Below, piece after piece: positions 22,900 through 34,882 of a stretch of DNA of 64,000 nt. The stretch spans positions 18,899,029 to 18,963,028 of the forward strand of contig NC_133770.1 in the NCBI RefSeq assembly GCF_003597395.2. Direction: 5' to 3'. Source of the DNA: Chelonoidis abingdonii. Its lineage: Eukaryota > Chordata > Testudines > Testudinidae. Position numbers and translations under genes: made by a program. The notes under the pieces were generated by a model. The model did not search any database. It saw only the letters and a list, made by a program, of their open reading frames with translations, and was not told the origin of the DNA. Each line of letters opens with the position of its first letter. Position 1 is the first letter of the stretch.

Positions 22900-24100
22900 C
22901 CTTCTGAAGGTGCGCAGGGACAGGCCCGCTTGATTCTCATTGCTCCGGCATGGCCACGTCAGCATTGGTTATCTTGCTCCTGGACCTGTCGGTAGTGGAC
23001 CCTCCCTGCCTTCTTCTGGACCTGATCACGCAGGCACCGCGGCCGCTTTGTCACCCGGACTTCAGTCCCTTCACCTCTCAGCGTGGCTCCTGCGTGGCTA
23101 ACTGGGTCCGAATTTCAGTGCTCTTCCAGGAGGCAAGTACTTCTGAAAGTCGAAAGCCATCTACGAGGACGACGTACATAGCCAAGTGGAAGCATTTCAG
23201 GTGCTGGTGGCGGAAAAGCGCTTCACCCCGATGTTTCCATCCCGATCATCTTGGACTACCTGTGGTCGCTCAAACAACAAGCGGGCTATAGCCCTCTCCG
23301 AGTTCACTTGGCGGCCATCTCCACTTTCCACCAAGGGAGCGACGGCCATTCGTCTTTTCACACCCGTTGGTGACTAGAATCTTAAAGGGCTGGAGCGCCT
23401 TTACCCCAAGTCTGTCATCAGCCCTCCTGGGTCTCAACGTAGTGTTGTCTCGTCTTATGTCCCCGTTTGAACCGCGGCTACATGTTCCCTCCTCATTTGT
23501 CCTGGAAAACGGCATTCCTGGTGCCGTCACATCCGTAGGTGCGTATAGACTACTGCGCGCACTCGTCGGGACCTCCCGTACACGGTGTGCCATCGAGACA
23601 AGTGCAACTGAGGCCACACCCTGCGTTCCTCCCCAGGTTGTCCTCGGCCTTCCACGTTACCAGGACATATTCCTTCCCGTATTCTTTCCCAAACCTCATT
23701 CATCTCGTAGGGAACAACAAGCACGGCCTAGACGTGCGTAGGGCCGCTCGCCTTTTATCTGCAAAGAACCAAGCTGTTCCGCAAGTCCACTCAGCTCTTG
23801 TCGCAATAGCTGAACGGCTCAAGGGGTTGCATCTCCTCACACAGGATCTCCTCGTGGGTGACGTCCTGCATAAGAACATGTTACGACTGGCCCATCCCTT
23901 CGGTCTGTAACTGCGCACTCTACTAGGGCCCAGGCATCGTCAGTGGCGTCTTCGCACGAGTTCCTGTCCAGGAAATCTGTAGGGCAGCAACCTGGTCCTC
24001 CATGCACACTTCGCTAGCCATTATGCCCTAGTCCAGCAGTCAGGATGATGGCGGCTTCGGCTCTGCGTGTTGCGCACTGTGACTCTCACTCCGACCCCAC
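22900..24100 (+). pseudogene. DIRS tyrosine recombinase, frameshifted
   Basis: Remnants of the tyrosine recombinase used for integration. Around 23160 the sequence encodes 'RTTYIAKWKHF', typical of the SAM-like N-terminal domain of these recombinases. At 23916-23927 lies an H-S-T-R tetrapeptide, fitting the conserved HxxR box. At 24022-24024 is the likely nucleophilic tyrosine, in an F-A-S-H-Y context. HSTR and the tyrosine are in different frames, so an indel separates them. Stops interrupt all frames. The module sits at the 3' end of the element, as in DIRS. Confidence 0.75.
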
Positions 24101-24125
24101 CGCCTAGGTAAAGCTTGGGAAATCA

Positions 24126-24192
24126 CTTACTGGAATGGATATGAGCAAGCACTCGAAGAAACACGGTTTAACCTTTGTAACTCTTGTTCTCA
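24126..24192 (+). repeat. DIRS internal complementary region
   Basis: 24126-24160 ('ttactggaatggatatgagc' then actcgaagaa) repeats the outer part of the right terminal repeat (24388-24420), so it is complementary to the left end. 24161-24192 (cacggtttaacctttgtaac, tcttgttct) is complementary to the right extension 24420-24450. This is the structure used in models of DIRS circle formation. Confidence 0.8.
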
Positions 24193-24247
24193 CAGATTGT
24201 GCTTCCATACACAACACCCGCTCCTTCCCACTGTCGGAGTAGCTGGC

Positions 24248-24450
24248 AAGAAGGAACTGAGAGCGGGCGGGCCGGCAGGGTATATATACCGCATAGTGGC
24301 GCCACCCTAGGGGGCGACCTGCCGGCGGCCGCTGGAATTGCTAAGTAAAAGTTTCCGCGCCGAACGTGCACGCGCGGCGCGTACACCTACTGGAATGGAT
24401 ATGAGCAACACATCTCGAAGAACAAGAGTTACAAGGTAAGTAACCGTGTT
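24248..24450 (+). repeat. DIRS right terminal repeat and extension
   Basis: Inverted partner of 18119-18298 up to 24423, then about 27 extra bases (acaagagttacaaggtaagt, aaccgtgtt) that have no match at the left end but match the internal complementary region. An unequal extension at one end is usual in DIRS elements. Confidence 0.85.
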
Positions 24451-25970
24451 TTTTGATTTGTTTGCTGATTTTTTTTTTTTTCATGTACTTATACTTTAGT
24501 CACCTGAATTAAGCAGCATCAAGGTAAATACTACCAATCTGCATATGTATGCATAGCACATCTGCTAACCATTGGCACCTTTCATTCCCTCTCCTGGTGT
24601 TCATCACAGCTTCTTCCCTCTTCCTGCTCTACCTCTGTTGTATTTTTCGTGGCTGGGGTGGATGCTGCATACACTACTTCTAATGAAGTGTTTTAAAAGT
24701 TAATTTAGCCTTTGTGAATATAGTGAAATTAGTTTTTGCCTCTCCACAGAACAAGTATACTTCCCCAGCTGTCCTGGAGATACCCCTTAATTCTGACTTG
24801 GGGGTGCCTTTGAGGCCCCTCTAGAAAGTGTAGCTCAGTCTCCATTCCATTTTAGTTGGTGTGGCCTATACTGAGAGGGTTTTATTTGTTTAAGTGTGTG
24901 TCATTTACTGCTCGCAAAAGGCCCTAGACTGATAGCCTCAAAGAGGGAAATGTTCTTTTTTTTTTGTTCCACAGAAAAAGCCCAGCCAGCAACAGTTATA
25001 GCTACTCCATGCTGCCCTGGCAATTCATCTAACTCTTGACCTGGAAAGACCACTCACTAATAGATACCTGTCCACTAGGCACTGGACCAACACCATCAAA
25101 TTTCTTCTCACATAGAACACAGATAGGCCTCACAACTCTTGGTCACTCCTGACCTGGGCCCTTTAAGATGCCTCCAGTTGGGCATCCAGAAAAGCAAGGC
25201 ACCTAAAATTACTAGTCACTCTTGAAAATGTTGGGCCTGTTACAGCCAGTGATCTAGGTGAAAGAGTCCATAGGCTGCCATTACTAGCTGCTTCAAAGAC
25301 TGTATTTCTGACAGTACTCTGAGTGAATTTTTTCTGCAGATGAATGGAAGACTACGGTGCATTACTATGACTTTAATGCAGTGAACTGAATGTTATGTGA
25401 GATCACCTTATTATGATAAAAATATCTTGTTTGAAATTATGCCTTTGACTCGAGGACTATAAGTAACCTTCAGTTATTAGCCTTCCTCAGCCAAGTATTT
25501 TTCATGTTGTGGTTTTAGTGTGTGTTGCAGCAGATAGTACCCTGAGAAATTTCGATTGCTGACTGACATTGACACACACAAAGATTAAAGTGATTTCTCC
25601 TTTTTATGCAAGGGGGATTTACTTGTCTAACTCCCATTAATGTTAATGGGAGCAACACACCTAAATCTGATGTTCACTGATAGGAGAGAATAGCTACTAA
25701 AGCTTTTTCAGAATATCAAGCATAATGTTTATTGAAGAACTGGTAATGAAAACTATGCTTCCTGGCACTTATATTTCAGTGACTGTACAAAAATGAGGTC
25801 TCAAGCCCCTTAAATTGTAGTTTGCAGTGACATTACCACAAATCACTTAATTTGTTTCAACATTCATCTATTCTAACTTTCTTGTAGGCATTTATTTGGA
25901 TGGTCTCCATATCAGAATCCAAATCTGAGCACAAAAATCAATGTGTTAGCCATGAGCTGTCACTTTTATG
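24451..25970. other. Unassigned intronic DNA
   Basis: Starts with a T-rich run (24466-24481). No exon or repeat family was recognised in the rest. Confidence 0.4.
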
Positions 25971-26133
25971 TTGTTAACTCATGTACTTTGACTTTTCTCT
26001 GACTTCTCCCTTGACATCACAGATACATCCCCGTGTTTGCAGATTTGGGCAGGGTATCTTAATAAAGTAGGAACTCATTCAAAATGGCATCGTACCAAAT
26101 CTGAGATTTTAAGAATCACATGAACTTTTTGGA
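25971..26133 (+). repeat. Flanking direct repeat, right copy
   Basis: Homologue of 17732-17895 in the same orientation, 8.2 kb to its right, with small substitutions. Confidence 0.7.
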
Positions 26134-26138
26134 AGTAA

Positions 26139-26233
26139 AAAGCAACAGAGGGTCCTGTGGCACCTTTAAGACTAACAGATGTATTGGAGCATAAGCTTTC
26201 ATGGATAAATACCCACTTCATCAGACGCAACAG
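26139..26233 (-). mobile_element. Penelope-like 3' tail with hammerhead-like core
   Basis: On the minus strand this short repeat contains CTGATGA (26218-26224), then a stem (26201-26217), then GAAA (26197-26200), then GC-TTAT-GC-TC (26187-26196). That is the order of a hammerhead ribozyme core with a very short helix III. The stem is GTGGGT / ATCCAT around loop ATTT, six pairs including two G-U. Downstream is the conserved 'gttagtcttaaaggtgccac' word. Penelope-like retroelements are known to carry such motifs; this sequence is a common short repeat in reptiles. Helix I is poor in this copy, so activity is doubtful. Confidence 0.6.
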
Positions 26234-27084
26234 TGTCGTTTTTTGACAGTGTTGTTTTAGGCCCTATCTTTAGCAAGGAACTTGGTGTATTTTTTTGAGC
26301 TTGTAAACATTCACAGCACTTAATGTATGCAGCTGAGAAATATCTACTTCTTGCAAAAGCTAAACAGGCAGATGCACCCGAATACTGAGATAAAAAAAGA
26401 AGATGCAAGTGTAATCAAAGCAGAGTCCTGTGTGCAAACTGGACTATATGAGGTCTAACCCTGTACCACTCCAGGTATAGGAAAGTCAATATGCATGTAA
26501 TTTTCAATAATACAGCATAGTTCAAGCACCCATCAATGCATGCAAAAACAGAGATCCATGATGCAACTGGGAAGAGGACTGGAGTATCTGTGGAATTAGC
26601 TGGTGGGTTGTGTGTGTGTGTGTGTGTGTGGGGGGGGTTGTAAAACGTGAGGGCAGTTGGTCATTAACCGTCTGTTTTAATATTTTAGACACACAGCTGG
26701 AACAGTGTTTCCCAAAGTGTGATTTCCCCAGAGCATGATATGAGAAGGGGGAGGCATTTAAAACAATAAGTAATAAGTTCTCCAGCTGGTATGGATATAG
26801 AGAAAAAACATCAAACCATGAAGCAAGTGTAACCAATGCAGGAATGTCTGCCTGAGTGTTCAGAGAGGCTGAAACAATCACTCCTTGTGACGTGCCTAAA
26901 ACATTTCAATTGGTAGTATGATCTTTACATGGCAGCATTGTTAACTATTTCATTGCTTGTCGATGCTTGTAAGAGAGAAAAAGAAGGATCATATTATAAA
27001 GAGCTTCTCTGGCTTATCCCAAATTGTGGGGCGTGCCCCCTAGGAGAGGCAGCACAAAAGCACGTGGTCTTATTGCAGTACCTG
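26234..27084. other. Unassigned DNA with (GT)n run
   Basis: A (TG)n microsatellite followed by poly-G lies at about 26607-26637. 'cagtgtttcccaaagtgtg' at 26704 resembles a hAT end, and 'cccaaattgtggggcgtgcc' near 27018 resembles another, but the flanks do not match, so no element is called. Confidence 0.45.
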
Positions 27085-27200
27085 CTGAGGCAGTGAGTTC
27101 TACTGGATAGAGCACTAGATTGGAATTTGGGGAACTTTGGTACTGTTCCCAGTTCTGCTGCTCATCTGCTGGGTTGTGACAAGCAGTGACGTGACTTTCC
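27085..27200 (+). repeat. MIR-like SINE fragment
   Basis: 'gagttctactggatagagca' then 'cccagttctgctgctcatct' then 'gtgactttccca' follow the order of a MIR 5' and core region, strongly diverged. Confidence 0.45.
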
Positions 27201-27930
27201 CAACAGGCTGTCGTTAGTCAGGAATAGAAACCGGGTCTCTTCAGTTCCAGTCCAGTGTGCTAGGCCACAGTGTCTTCCTATATGTAGCTTAAAATGTGGC
27301 TCCAGACTTTCAGCAATTTTTGTTCTAGAAATCCGTGACTTTTTTGTCTGTCCCCCTCTCCTGCATACACCTTACCCCACCTTGCATGTAAAGAGGGGCC
27401 CTAATTCAGCACAGGATTGGGCCTCTCTGTGTATCTCTGTATTTGGCTACCTTTGTTTTAAACTGATAGTGACTGCTACTGAGTGCTCTTCTAATGAAAA
27501 ATGAACGTGCTAAAATTAATATACTGAGCACCATGGCTTTTGTTTTTTAAACTAGCATTACGATTTAGCTTTTTTTGTTTGCGTGTTTGTTGTGATAAAG
27601 CCATAACTCATCCTTCCTTTTTCCCCTCATGACAAATAACCAGCCTTGATCATAGCTGATCACAAAGCTGTCCTTTTTTTGTCAGATACTCGACTTAAAG
27701 GCTTTAGTGTTTTTGTAGTTCTGTTTACTTGTGGTGTTATATTTAGCAGCTGTTTTTTTTTTTATTTCCAAGAAGAGGTTCTATGTCGGGCTCATTTCTT
27801 TCCTCAGTTGTTAACATATATCTTGCCATTTTCTGCGTAATTACAGTGAATGGCCAAGATTTTCAAAAGTGACCGGTTTTTGAGGCCTTTGGTGTTTTGG
27901 CTCCCCAGCCTGAGGGGAGCCTGAATGGAG
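27201..27930. other. Unassigned intronic DNA
   Basis: No recognisable feature. Confidence 0.4.
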
Positions 27931-28036
27931 GAGACAAGGTGAGTGAGATAATATCTTTTATTGGATCAACTTCTGTTAGTGCAAGATACAAGTATTTGAG
28001 CTACACAGAGCTTATCTTCAGGTCTGAGGAAGGAAA
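27931..28036 (-). repeat. Penelope-like tail, second family
   Basis: 'gataatatcttttattggat' then 'caacttctgttagtgcaaga' then 'gagctacacagagcttatct' is a widespread short repeat. On the minus strand it contains CTGAAGA followed by a stem built from AGCTC words, the CUGANGA half of a hammerhead core. The GAAA half is mutated (agctcaaat instead of the usual agctcgaaa). A more diverged copy is at 42598-42715. Confidence 0.5.
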
Positions 28037-28810
28037 CCAGAGTCCAAAGAGGGTCTGATTTTCCAGAAAGTGCTGAGCCTCCCACCTTCCGAAATCAGGC
28101 CCTTTTAAATTAGTTAGGCAGCCAAAATGTGAGGAGTTAAGCACCTAACCACCTTCATCTCTCTTGAAAAATCTTGGCCAATGTGTGTGGATTGTCATTG
28201 ATCATGTGGTTGGTTGATTTATTGTATTAAAATAATTTGCCAAGTCTCTTACAAAAGGGAAAGTGTTGTGTCCATTTTAACAAAAAGCAAATGTTCATCC
28301 TTCAACATTTCCTCCTGAGGAAAGGTCAGTTTGAGAGTTTTGGGTATCGCTTACAGGTGCAATTTATCTGTCAAAGCTGCTCTGATTATGCATTTCCCTC
28401 TGCTCCCTCCTCCCCCGCCCCCCAAAAAAAGTTTTTATATGCTAACAAAGGACATTTTAGATCTAGGCTGCTAACTAGTTGTGTAAAATGCATGCAGGAA
28501 AGCCAGAGAATTTGAATAGACTATTGCTCCTTAAAATATTTGTTTTAACAGCACATGGCTTCCAAGAGTATATGCACATTTTGGTTAGCTAGATGCACAG
28601 TTACCTCTTCCTGGACTATAAGCAGCTTTCTTATTACAAATTGAGATTAGGATCCCAGTTCCCTGAGGTCCAAATCTTTTTGCTCAGAGCAGCACTGCCC
28701 AGGATGTAACGGAAGTGGTCTGTGTGGTGGAAGGAGGCAGGATGTGTGATGTTTACGTCCAGGGATTTCATGGACTACCTTACTGCTGCACTCTGCCACA
28801 GATCTCTAAC

Positions 28811-28993
28811 CAGGACCAGCTCTAGGCACCAGCAAACGAAGCATGTGCTTGGGGCGGCACAATTCCGGGGGCGGGGGGGCATTCTGGGAGGTTTTTGTTG
28901 TTGTTGTTGTTGCTTCGGCAGTTGCTCTCTCAGAGGTGTGTTTTTGGTTGGTTTTTTTTGCTTGGGACAACAAGAAACATAGAGCCGGTCCTG
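28811..28993. mobile_element. Short hAT MITE
   Basis: 183 bp, ends 'caggaccagctctaggcacc' and 'gagccggtcctg', flanked by tctctaac (28803-28810) and cctctaac (28994-29001). Same end family as 15879-16559. The centre has a (GTT)n run. Confidence 0.82.
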
Positions 28994-28999
28994 CCTCTA

Positions 29000-29829
29000 A
29001 CCCCTAGCTGAAGAGCCTGGAAATGGGGCCTAGTCTGCCCCAAACTAGGAGGGCTTAGCCTTACACAGCAGCCTGTGTTTAGTCCTCTTCAAACACTGTA
29101 TTTCTGGGGAATATTTTATGCATGCAAAATATTCCTTGAACCAGCTCCAATAAAAAATTCATATAAGCCTCCCCAGACACAGAGTCAGTAGGGAGGTCTC
29201 AGCCTACATGTGATATATTTTTTTTTTTCAAACATCTTTCCATTAACTTGGAAGTCCAAATACAAAACCCAGAGCATGGAGATATCCTGTGGATTTGTGA
29301 CACATCTTAGGGATCTGTCTAAGGTCTATAAAGCAATGAATGAATGAATGACTTTCTTCAATCCAGTGTAGTTTTTTTACTGGGATACATATAACATGTA
29401 TTCTTTGTTTAACAAATAATCTTAGTGATATTTTAGTACGTGACTGATATGTTAGAAATTAGAGCTGGGCTTGAGCTAAAAAGTTCAGCTCTGTGAGTCA
29501 GAGGTGTTCAGTGATTGTCATGAGGGCCCAACACACAATTCAGGTACCAGCTAGGAATCATAGTGTTAAACTTGAGGTTTATGGTGCAGGTCCATCCCTC
29601 TTAGGATTGTATGCAGTAGATGAGGAAAAGTGGTCAAGTCAAGTTTAAGATGGGCTTAGCTAGCTGCCTCTCCTGCTGTGATGCTGTATAAGACTGATAT
29701 AAACGTAACCTCCTTCCCAGTGCAGACAAAGCCCCCAAAACAAATGTCCTGCCTGCTCCTCTGTGACTCAGTTTATGCTGCTTTAAGTGTTCTCTGAAGT
29801 GCCAAAGCAAGGAGGATTTGTGACATTTT
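29000..29829. other. Unassigned intronic DNA
   Basis: No exon seen. A T-rich run lies at 29217-29228. Confidence 0.4.
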
Positions 29830-30910
29830 GGGTTTCAACCCAGAGAAGTAAGAGGCTGTGTCACCCCCAGCCTGGCAGTTCTGGGTGCCTTACACGCTGT
29901 GGTGCTGCAGCTCACAGACCTGACACTAACATCCAGTCTTACAAGCATGCAGGTCGCACCCTGGCTTCTACTGCCAGTTACTTTTTGCAGAGTGACACCA
30001 ATACCCTCCCAGTCCATCCCCCCTCCCCCCCAAAAACCTGTCTTCTTGCAGTGTCCAGCCCTCTCACTGAACACTTACAGAAGTTAAGTTAGTTGCTCCT
30101 TTAAAGAGACCACACTCTGCAGCTCATTCATTTAACTGGGGTTTGACTAACATTTTTATTTCAGTCACAGCACTGAATTGGTTTATTGTAAAAGTAAAAC
30201 AAGTTTTATTAAATAAAAAGTCTTGGGTTTAAGTGATAGCAAGTATGAAGAGCAATGGCAGAAAGGGTTACAAACAAACAGTAAAAAATATGCTTTTAAG
30301 ACTGAAGTCTGCTTTAGAGTTTTTGAACAAAAGAACTGTTTCCCAATAAGTCCCTTTTCCAGTATGGCTGACCAGACTCTCTGGCCAGGACTCAACACAC
30401 GGCGCTCAAAGTGCTGGGCTTCTTTGACTCCTCTGGTGAAGGATAACTTAGGGATTCATTACCCCTCTCTTTGTAGTCCAGTAAACCTTTGAAATGTATT
30501 CTTCTGAAATGTATCCCGGGGATGCCTTGCTGTTTGGTATAGACTCCATGCTGTCTTCTCCCCCAGAGGTGATTTTTATAATGAAAATGTTCTTTTCCTG
30601 CAACCTCTGGTACAGATGAATAGCCTATTGAATTTGGCCAAATCTGCTTTGATGTATTGCTCTCTTTCCTGAGAAAACCTGTTTATCAATTCCCCCTGAT
30701 ATGCCTTGTTTAAACACATTTTAGTCACACAATTCCACCATATTATGATGAAGTTCTTTTTGGGTTTACTGTACGTACATCATGCAAGAATATTAATAAT
30801 CATTGAGGTTTTTAGTTTTCCAATGCTGTTACAGGCCACTGTTCGGGTATATGTCATGACAACAGTGTGTTAGGTGTAGTATGTCAGCCCTAACAGAACT
30901 GCTGACACAG
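29830..30910. mobile_element. LTR-retroelement-derived repeat (probable)
   Basis: A long stretch I recognise as a common turtle repeat. It includes 'ccttacacgctgtggtgctg', 'attggtttattgtaaaagta', 'ggtttaagtgatagcaagta' and 'gctgaccagactctctggcc'. It looks like LTR or leader sequence of an endogenous retroelement, but matching LTR ends, target duplication and coding parts were not found. The boundaries are approximate. Confidence 0.4.
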
Positions 30911-33889
30911 ACTAGTGAACCACCACCAGGCCTGTGTGTGTCAGTGTTGTATCTCACTGTCTCCACACAGGAAAGTGTTAGTCTGTCCCTTAGGCCATGC
31001 CCATTGTGTGTTTTACCAAAGTCATTTCCTATTACAGTCATGGCCCTCTGGGTAAACGAGTTCAGGCTCCTGACTCTTCTGTACCATTTTTACATTTTAT
31101 CTCCAAATATTCCTCAATCCAAAGGCCCTTTGCCCTTCTTTCTATAGTAATTAATATATTTTTCCAGACTGAAGTGGTCATCCTGGAGCCAGTTCTGATT
31201 TAAAAACAAAAGAAAACCTGAGGTCAGATTTTTATTGTAAATCCTTAACTTTTTTCCTACTCTGTATCAAATGTGTATTATTGACAGGCTAACGTCTGTC
31301 ATTCTCACGGTCCTACTACTAGTGTTAGTTAAGGCTACTCTCCTTTAGCTAATGGGATAGAGCTCTGTGGATTTGGAGTTAAATGACTGGTTCTAATCAC
31401 AGCTGTGGTGTGTGATTTATCTAGTAATGATGGCTGTTGCTCACCAGAGCTAACTTTGGAAGAGGCAGACTTCAGCAGTTGCTGGAGCCTATTTTAACTT
31501 TAGAGTGTGATCATCTATTAACATTTGGTGCAATGCTTCAGCTTGTCTCAGTGGTGAATGTGCTATCGCTCTATCTTGCTAGAAACTCCTGACAGTGGAG
31601 TTCTGTTGGACAACCCTGAAGTTTCTCTCCAGTATGTGCAGTTAGTTCATTCCTCATTTAACTCAGCTATGATGTTCCTAATACCACTCTAGACCCTCTC
31701 TCACTATTGCTCTTTACACAACAGTATGGAAAGATGAAAAATTTGCCCTCTTCCATATAGACACTTAGAAAGCCATGACAGATGTTTGTTGTGTTGCCCT
31801 TATAATGCCCAGTCTAGCTGTCATAGAAGCAAATGGCCAAAGTCCAATGACAACGAGAGTAGGTTCAAGACCACCTTTTCCAGTCATTCACTTTTTTCAC
31901 GCAAAGGACAGAATCAAGACATAACTACAAAAGTCTTGTGAGTGTTTGGCTCCAATCCTGGAACTAATTGTGTGTGAGGGGGGATTTCTGAGACCACTCT
32001 GAGCTGGAAGTCAGTGGGACTCAGTGATGGCTCAGCACTCTATCCATGATTAAGAAACCGCAGGATTTGGGCCTTAGCATCTCTCCATCCATCCTAAATG
32101 TTGGAACTCAATCTGAGCACAAGCTTTATTGTACAAGAAAACAATTGCAGCATGCAGTACAGTCACGCACACTTTTCTTGGGGGCAAAGAAAGCAGAATA
32201 ACACAAAACTAGGTCCCATAAAAGAGAAATAAAATCTTTTATTGCCTGTGGTGGAAAATTGTAGAAGTATAATGAAAGAGAGAGAGTCTGACCCTGGAAG
32301 CAAAGCCTTAAATTGTGTCACTGAATGCAGTCAGTAGATCTACAAGAACAATATTCATAAGGCATTGTAACACCATTTAGACATTTTCTACACATTGTAT
32401 TGTAGATAAGTCATCCCACTTTGTGTATATTGTTTATAATACAGATGCCACATAAAATCACAGAAATGTGACTTATCAGAATGAAGTGTATGCACCTGCT
32501 GAGATCAGAGCTGAATTTGGCCCATTGATTTGACTCCAATTCTGCATTTGCCAATGTGAACAAAGCTTCTAACACAATTAATTATATGCAAATAACAATA
32601 CAGGGCCAGATTCACCCTGGATTTTTGCCAGCTTTGACTGGGATAAACCCTCACACAAGTCACCAGTGGTAGAAAGTCCAGTGGTAGGGGAGTAAGGTAA
32701 GAGGGGGCCCTAGGGGCAGTCATCCTTTTTATGTCACATTCCTGTGGTGGTAGTCTTTTGTCTTCACTTCTACTATGGCATTTAGTTGCTGTCCTGAGGT
32801 AGGAGTGAGCCCCAGCAGGACCGCCACAATAGTCTGCGCATCAGAGAGGGACAATTGGGCCCTGTGTGGCACAGTTTATGTGGTACCACCCAGGTTCATG
32901 GTGCAAGCTGGTGTAGAGATGGGCAGCTTCTCTGCTCACCCTCCTTACCTCCTTTGAGGCATTGGCTCCTTTTGGGGATGCAGGGGGGAAAGAGCTACAA
33001 CAGAGATCAGCACCACTCACACTCCCTGTCCATCTGTGAGCCTCTATAAGTAATTAATGGCAAGAAAAGCACTGCCGAGAAAGTGGGAGAGGAAGGCACT
33101 GGCTGGGAAGAATTGGCTTGGCTGGGGAGTGCACTGATTCAGTGCACTCAGTGGCTTCTGTCAGTGGAGCTCTTAAGGAGCCCCAGCTGTGGATTTAAAA
33201 AATGCTCACCTCTCAAGGGGGAGCAAGGAGGTGCTGTTCACCCTACCTGTCCCTTCCTAAATGAATACTCCACAGGATGTAAGGGGGCTTGCTGGCTCAG
33301 GGAGTTATAAATTGCACCTCCCTGCGCGAGCTATGGTGAATCCATCCCATAATAGAATGCACGGTGTGATCTGAATGCAAAGCCATTCCCTGGCACGTGT
33401 TTCCAACAGAAATTTAATTTCTCTTTGCTATTCTTTTTTTCACTGGCCCACTTAAACCCATCTACATCTGTCTTAACCACAGGGGGCCAGCAGCCAGACG
33501 TTAGGAAATGTGCTAGCATATTTAAAATTTACTCCCGCTGCAAAAGAACCTTTTTACATTTCTGACTGTTAATTATAAGCAACTACTTCGATAGCAGCGA
33601 AAATAAATTAACTGTTCTCTTATCTCTCAACACATGGCATTGAACTTGTCATTGTGTATGAACGTATATCTTAATACAGTTTGATCACAAACTGCAATAA
33701 ATAGGCTGTTGTAAATGAGTCTGTGAAAACCTGAAAACATTCTTTTAATATTTGGAACTCAATTTCTGTTGGAGTTAGTGAGCATGTTGCTATAAATATC
33801 TAATTCCCACTAATCTGAGAAATGAAATATCTAGGCGTGTCAGTATTCTGAGAGTGGCATATTTATTCATGCTGCTGTTGCTGCTGATT
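30911..33889. other. Unassigned intronic DNA
   Basis: About 3 kb without exon or repeat that I can name. Open frames are short and lack similarity to anything known to me. Confidence 0.4.
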
Positions 33890-34135
33890 GCATAATATTA
33901 GCACCTAGAGGCCCCACCCAAGATCAAGGCCTCAATGTTCTGTAGGTACTTTTTAAACACACAAGTCGCTGTTTTGAAGAATATACAATCCAAATATCAA
34001 AGATAAAGGATGGAAAAGAGAGAGATGAAGTGACTCTCCCAAGGTCCTAAAGTAAGTCACTGGCAGAGCCAGGAAAAGGAACCCAACTCTCCTTTCCAGT
34101 CCAGTGCTCTTGCCATTAGACCATGCCGATTGTCT
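33890..34135 (+). repeat. Ancient L3/CR1-like fragment
   Basis: 'gcacctagaggccccaccca' at the left and 'gatgaagtgactctcccaag', 'cactggcagagccagg' and 'ccagtccagtgctcttgcca' at the right match the same old LINE 3' end seen at 11430-11650. Confidence 0.6.
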
Positions 34136-34882
34136 TCAATAACTACTGTGAAGCTTAGGACATTGGTACACAAACTGTTATTCTTTGACCATTTGTGCTC
34201 CATGGAGCTTTACTGGTAATCATGGAGATCTGACAAGTCACATGTGCTGTCTCCTCCTTGCTTCCCAATGCTTCTATAAGCATCAGTGCAGAGCCTAGAG
34301 ATGACCTATAAATGTAGGCAGAAGCAAGGAGGAGAGGGCAGCTGGACGTGAATCTTCTCCCTCATTGCATTTCTGAATGCTTTATAGATTTGAAAAGGAA
34401 GCTCTTCTCTGTAGGAATATTGGGTTTGTCATTCTGGAACATTATTCTATCATACTCATTATCCTTGCTTTGGCAGTGACCATTACCTGACTCTCCAGAG
34501 GAAGGCAACATCTCCATATCATGCATTTGGCTAATTGTGCAGGGGCCCATGTGGGAGGGCAAGAAGCCCTCCCTACTTTCTGCAGCAATGGGCAAACAAC
34601 CAGACATGGAAAGCCTGTTTACAATGGCTTTGGCATTCATACCTACCTGTAGTAATAGACCTAAATTACCCAGTGCCCACATGAACCCACTAGCAATATT
34701 AATGAGAATCTGATCCTGTGCGGAGGGGAGAATATACACCTCATACAGTCTGCTTGACAGCTTAAAATACAATTTGTTCTGAGCTTGTAGGATTGCTCGT
34801 ACCAGGGTAAACCACTGGCAAGGTGTGTTACAGGATCCCCTCTGTACTTGATCTGCAGAAGAGATGAATCTGGGATTAATGC

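Larger units (their letters stand above)
18119..24450 (+). mobile_element. DIRS-type tyrosine-recombinase retrotransposon
   Basis: A 6.3-kb element with the diagnostic DIRS structure: inverted terminal repeats (18119-18298 and 24248-24423), an internal complementary region near the right end (24126-24192), and the order gag-like, RT, RNase H, tyrosine recombinase. DIRS elements replicate through a circular DNA that the recombinase inserts, leaving no target duplication; none is seen here. All coding parts are broken by frameshifts and stops, so the copy is dead. CpG is still abundant, unlike the surrounding DNA. I recognise the family as one common in turtles. Confidence 0.9.

Noticed and set aside
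26704..27060. Possible hAT element between 'cagtgtttcccaaagtgtg' and 'attgtggggcgtgcccccta'
   Set aside because: The ends are not inverted matches at the expected positions and the flanks do not form an 8-bp duplication.
30997..31203. Hydrophobic frames in the 31-kb region
   Set aside because: Short, overlapping another frame, and without any splice or conservation evidence.
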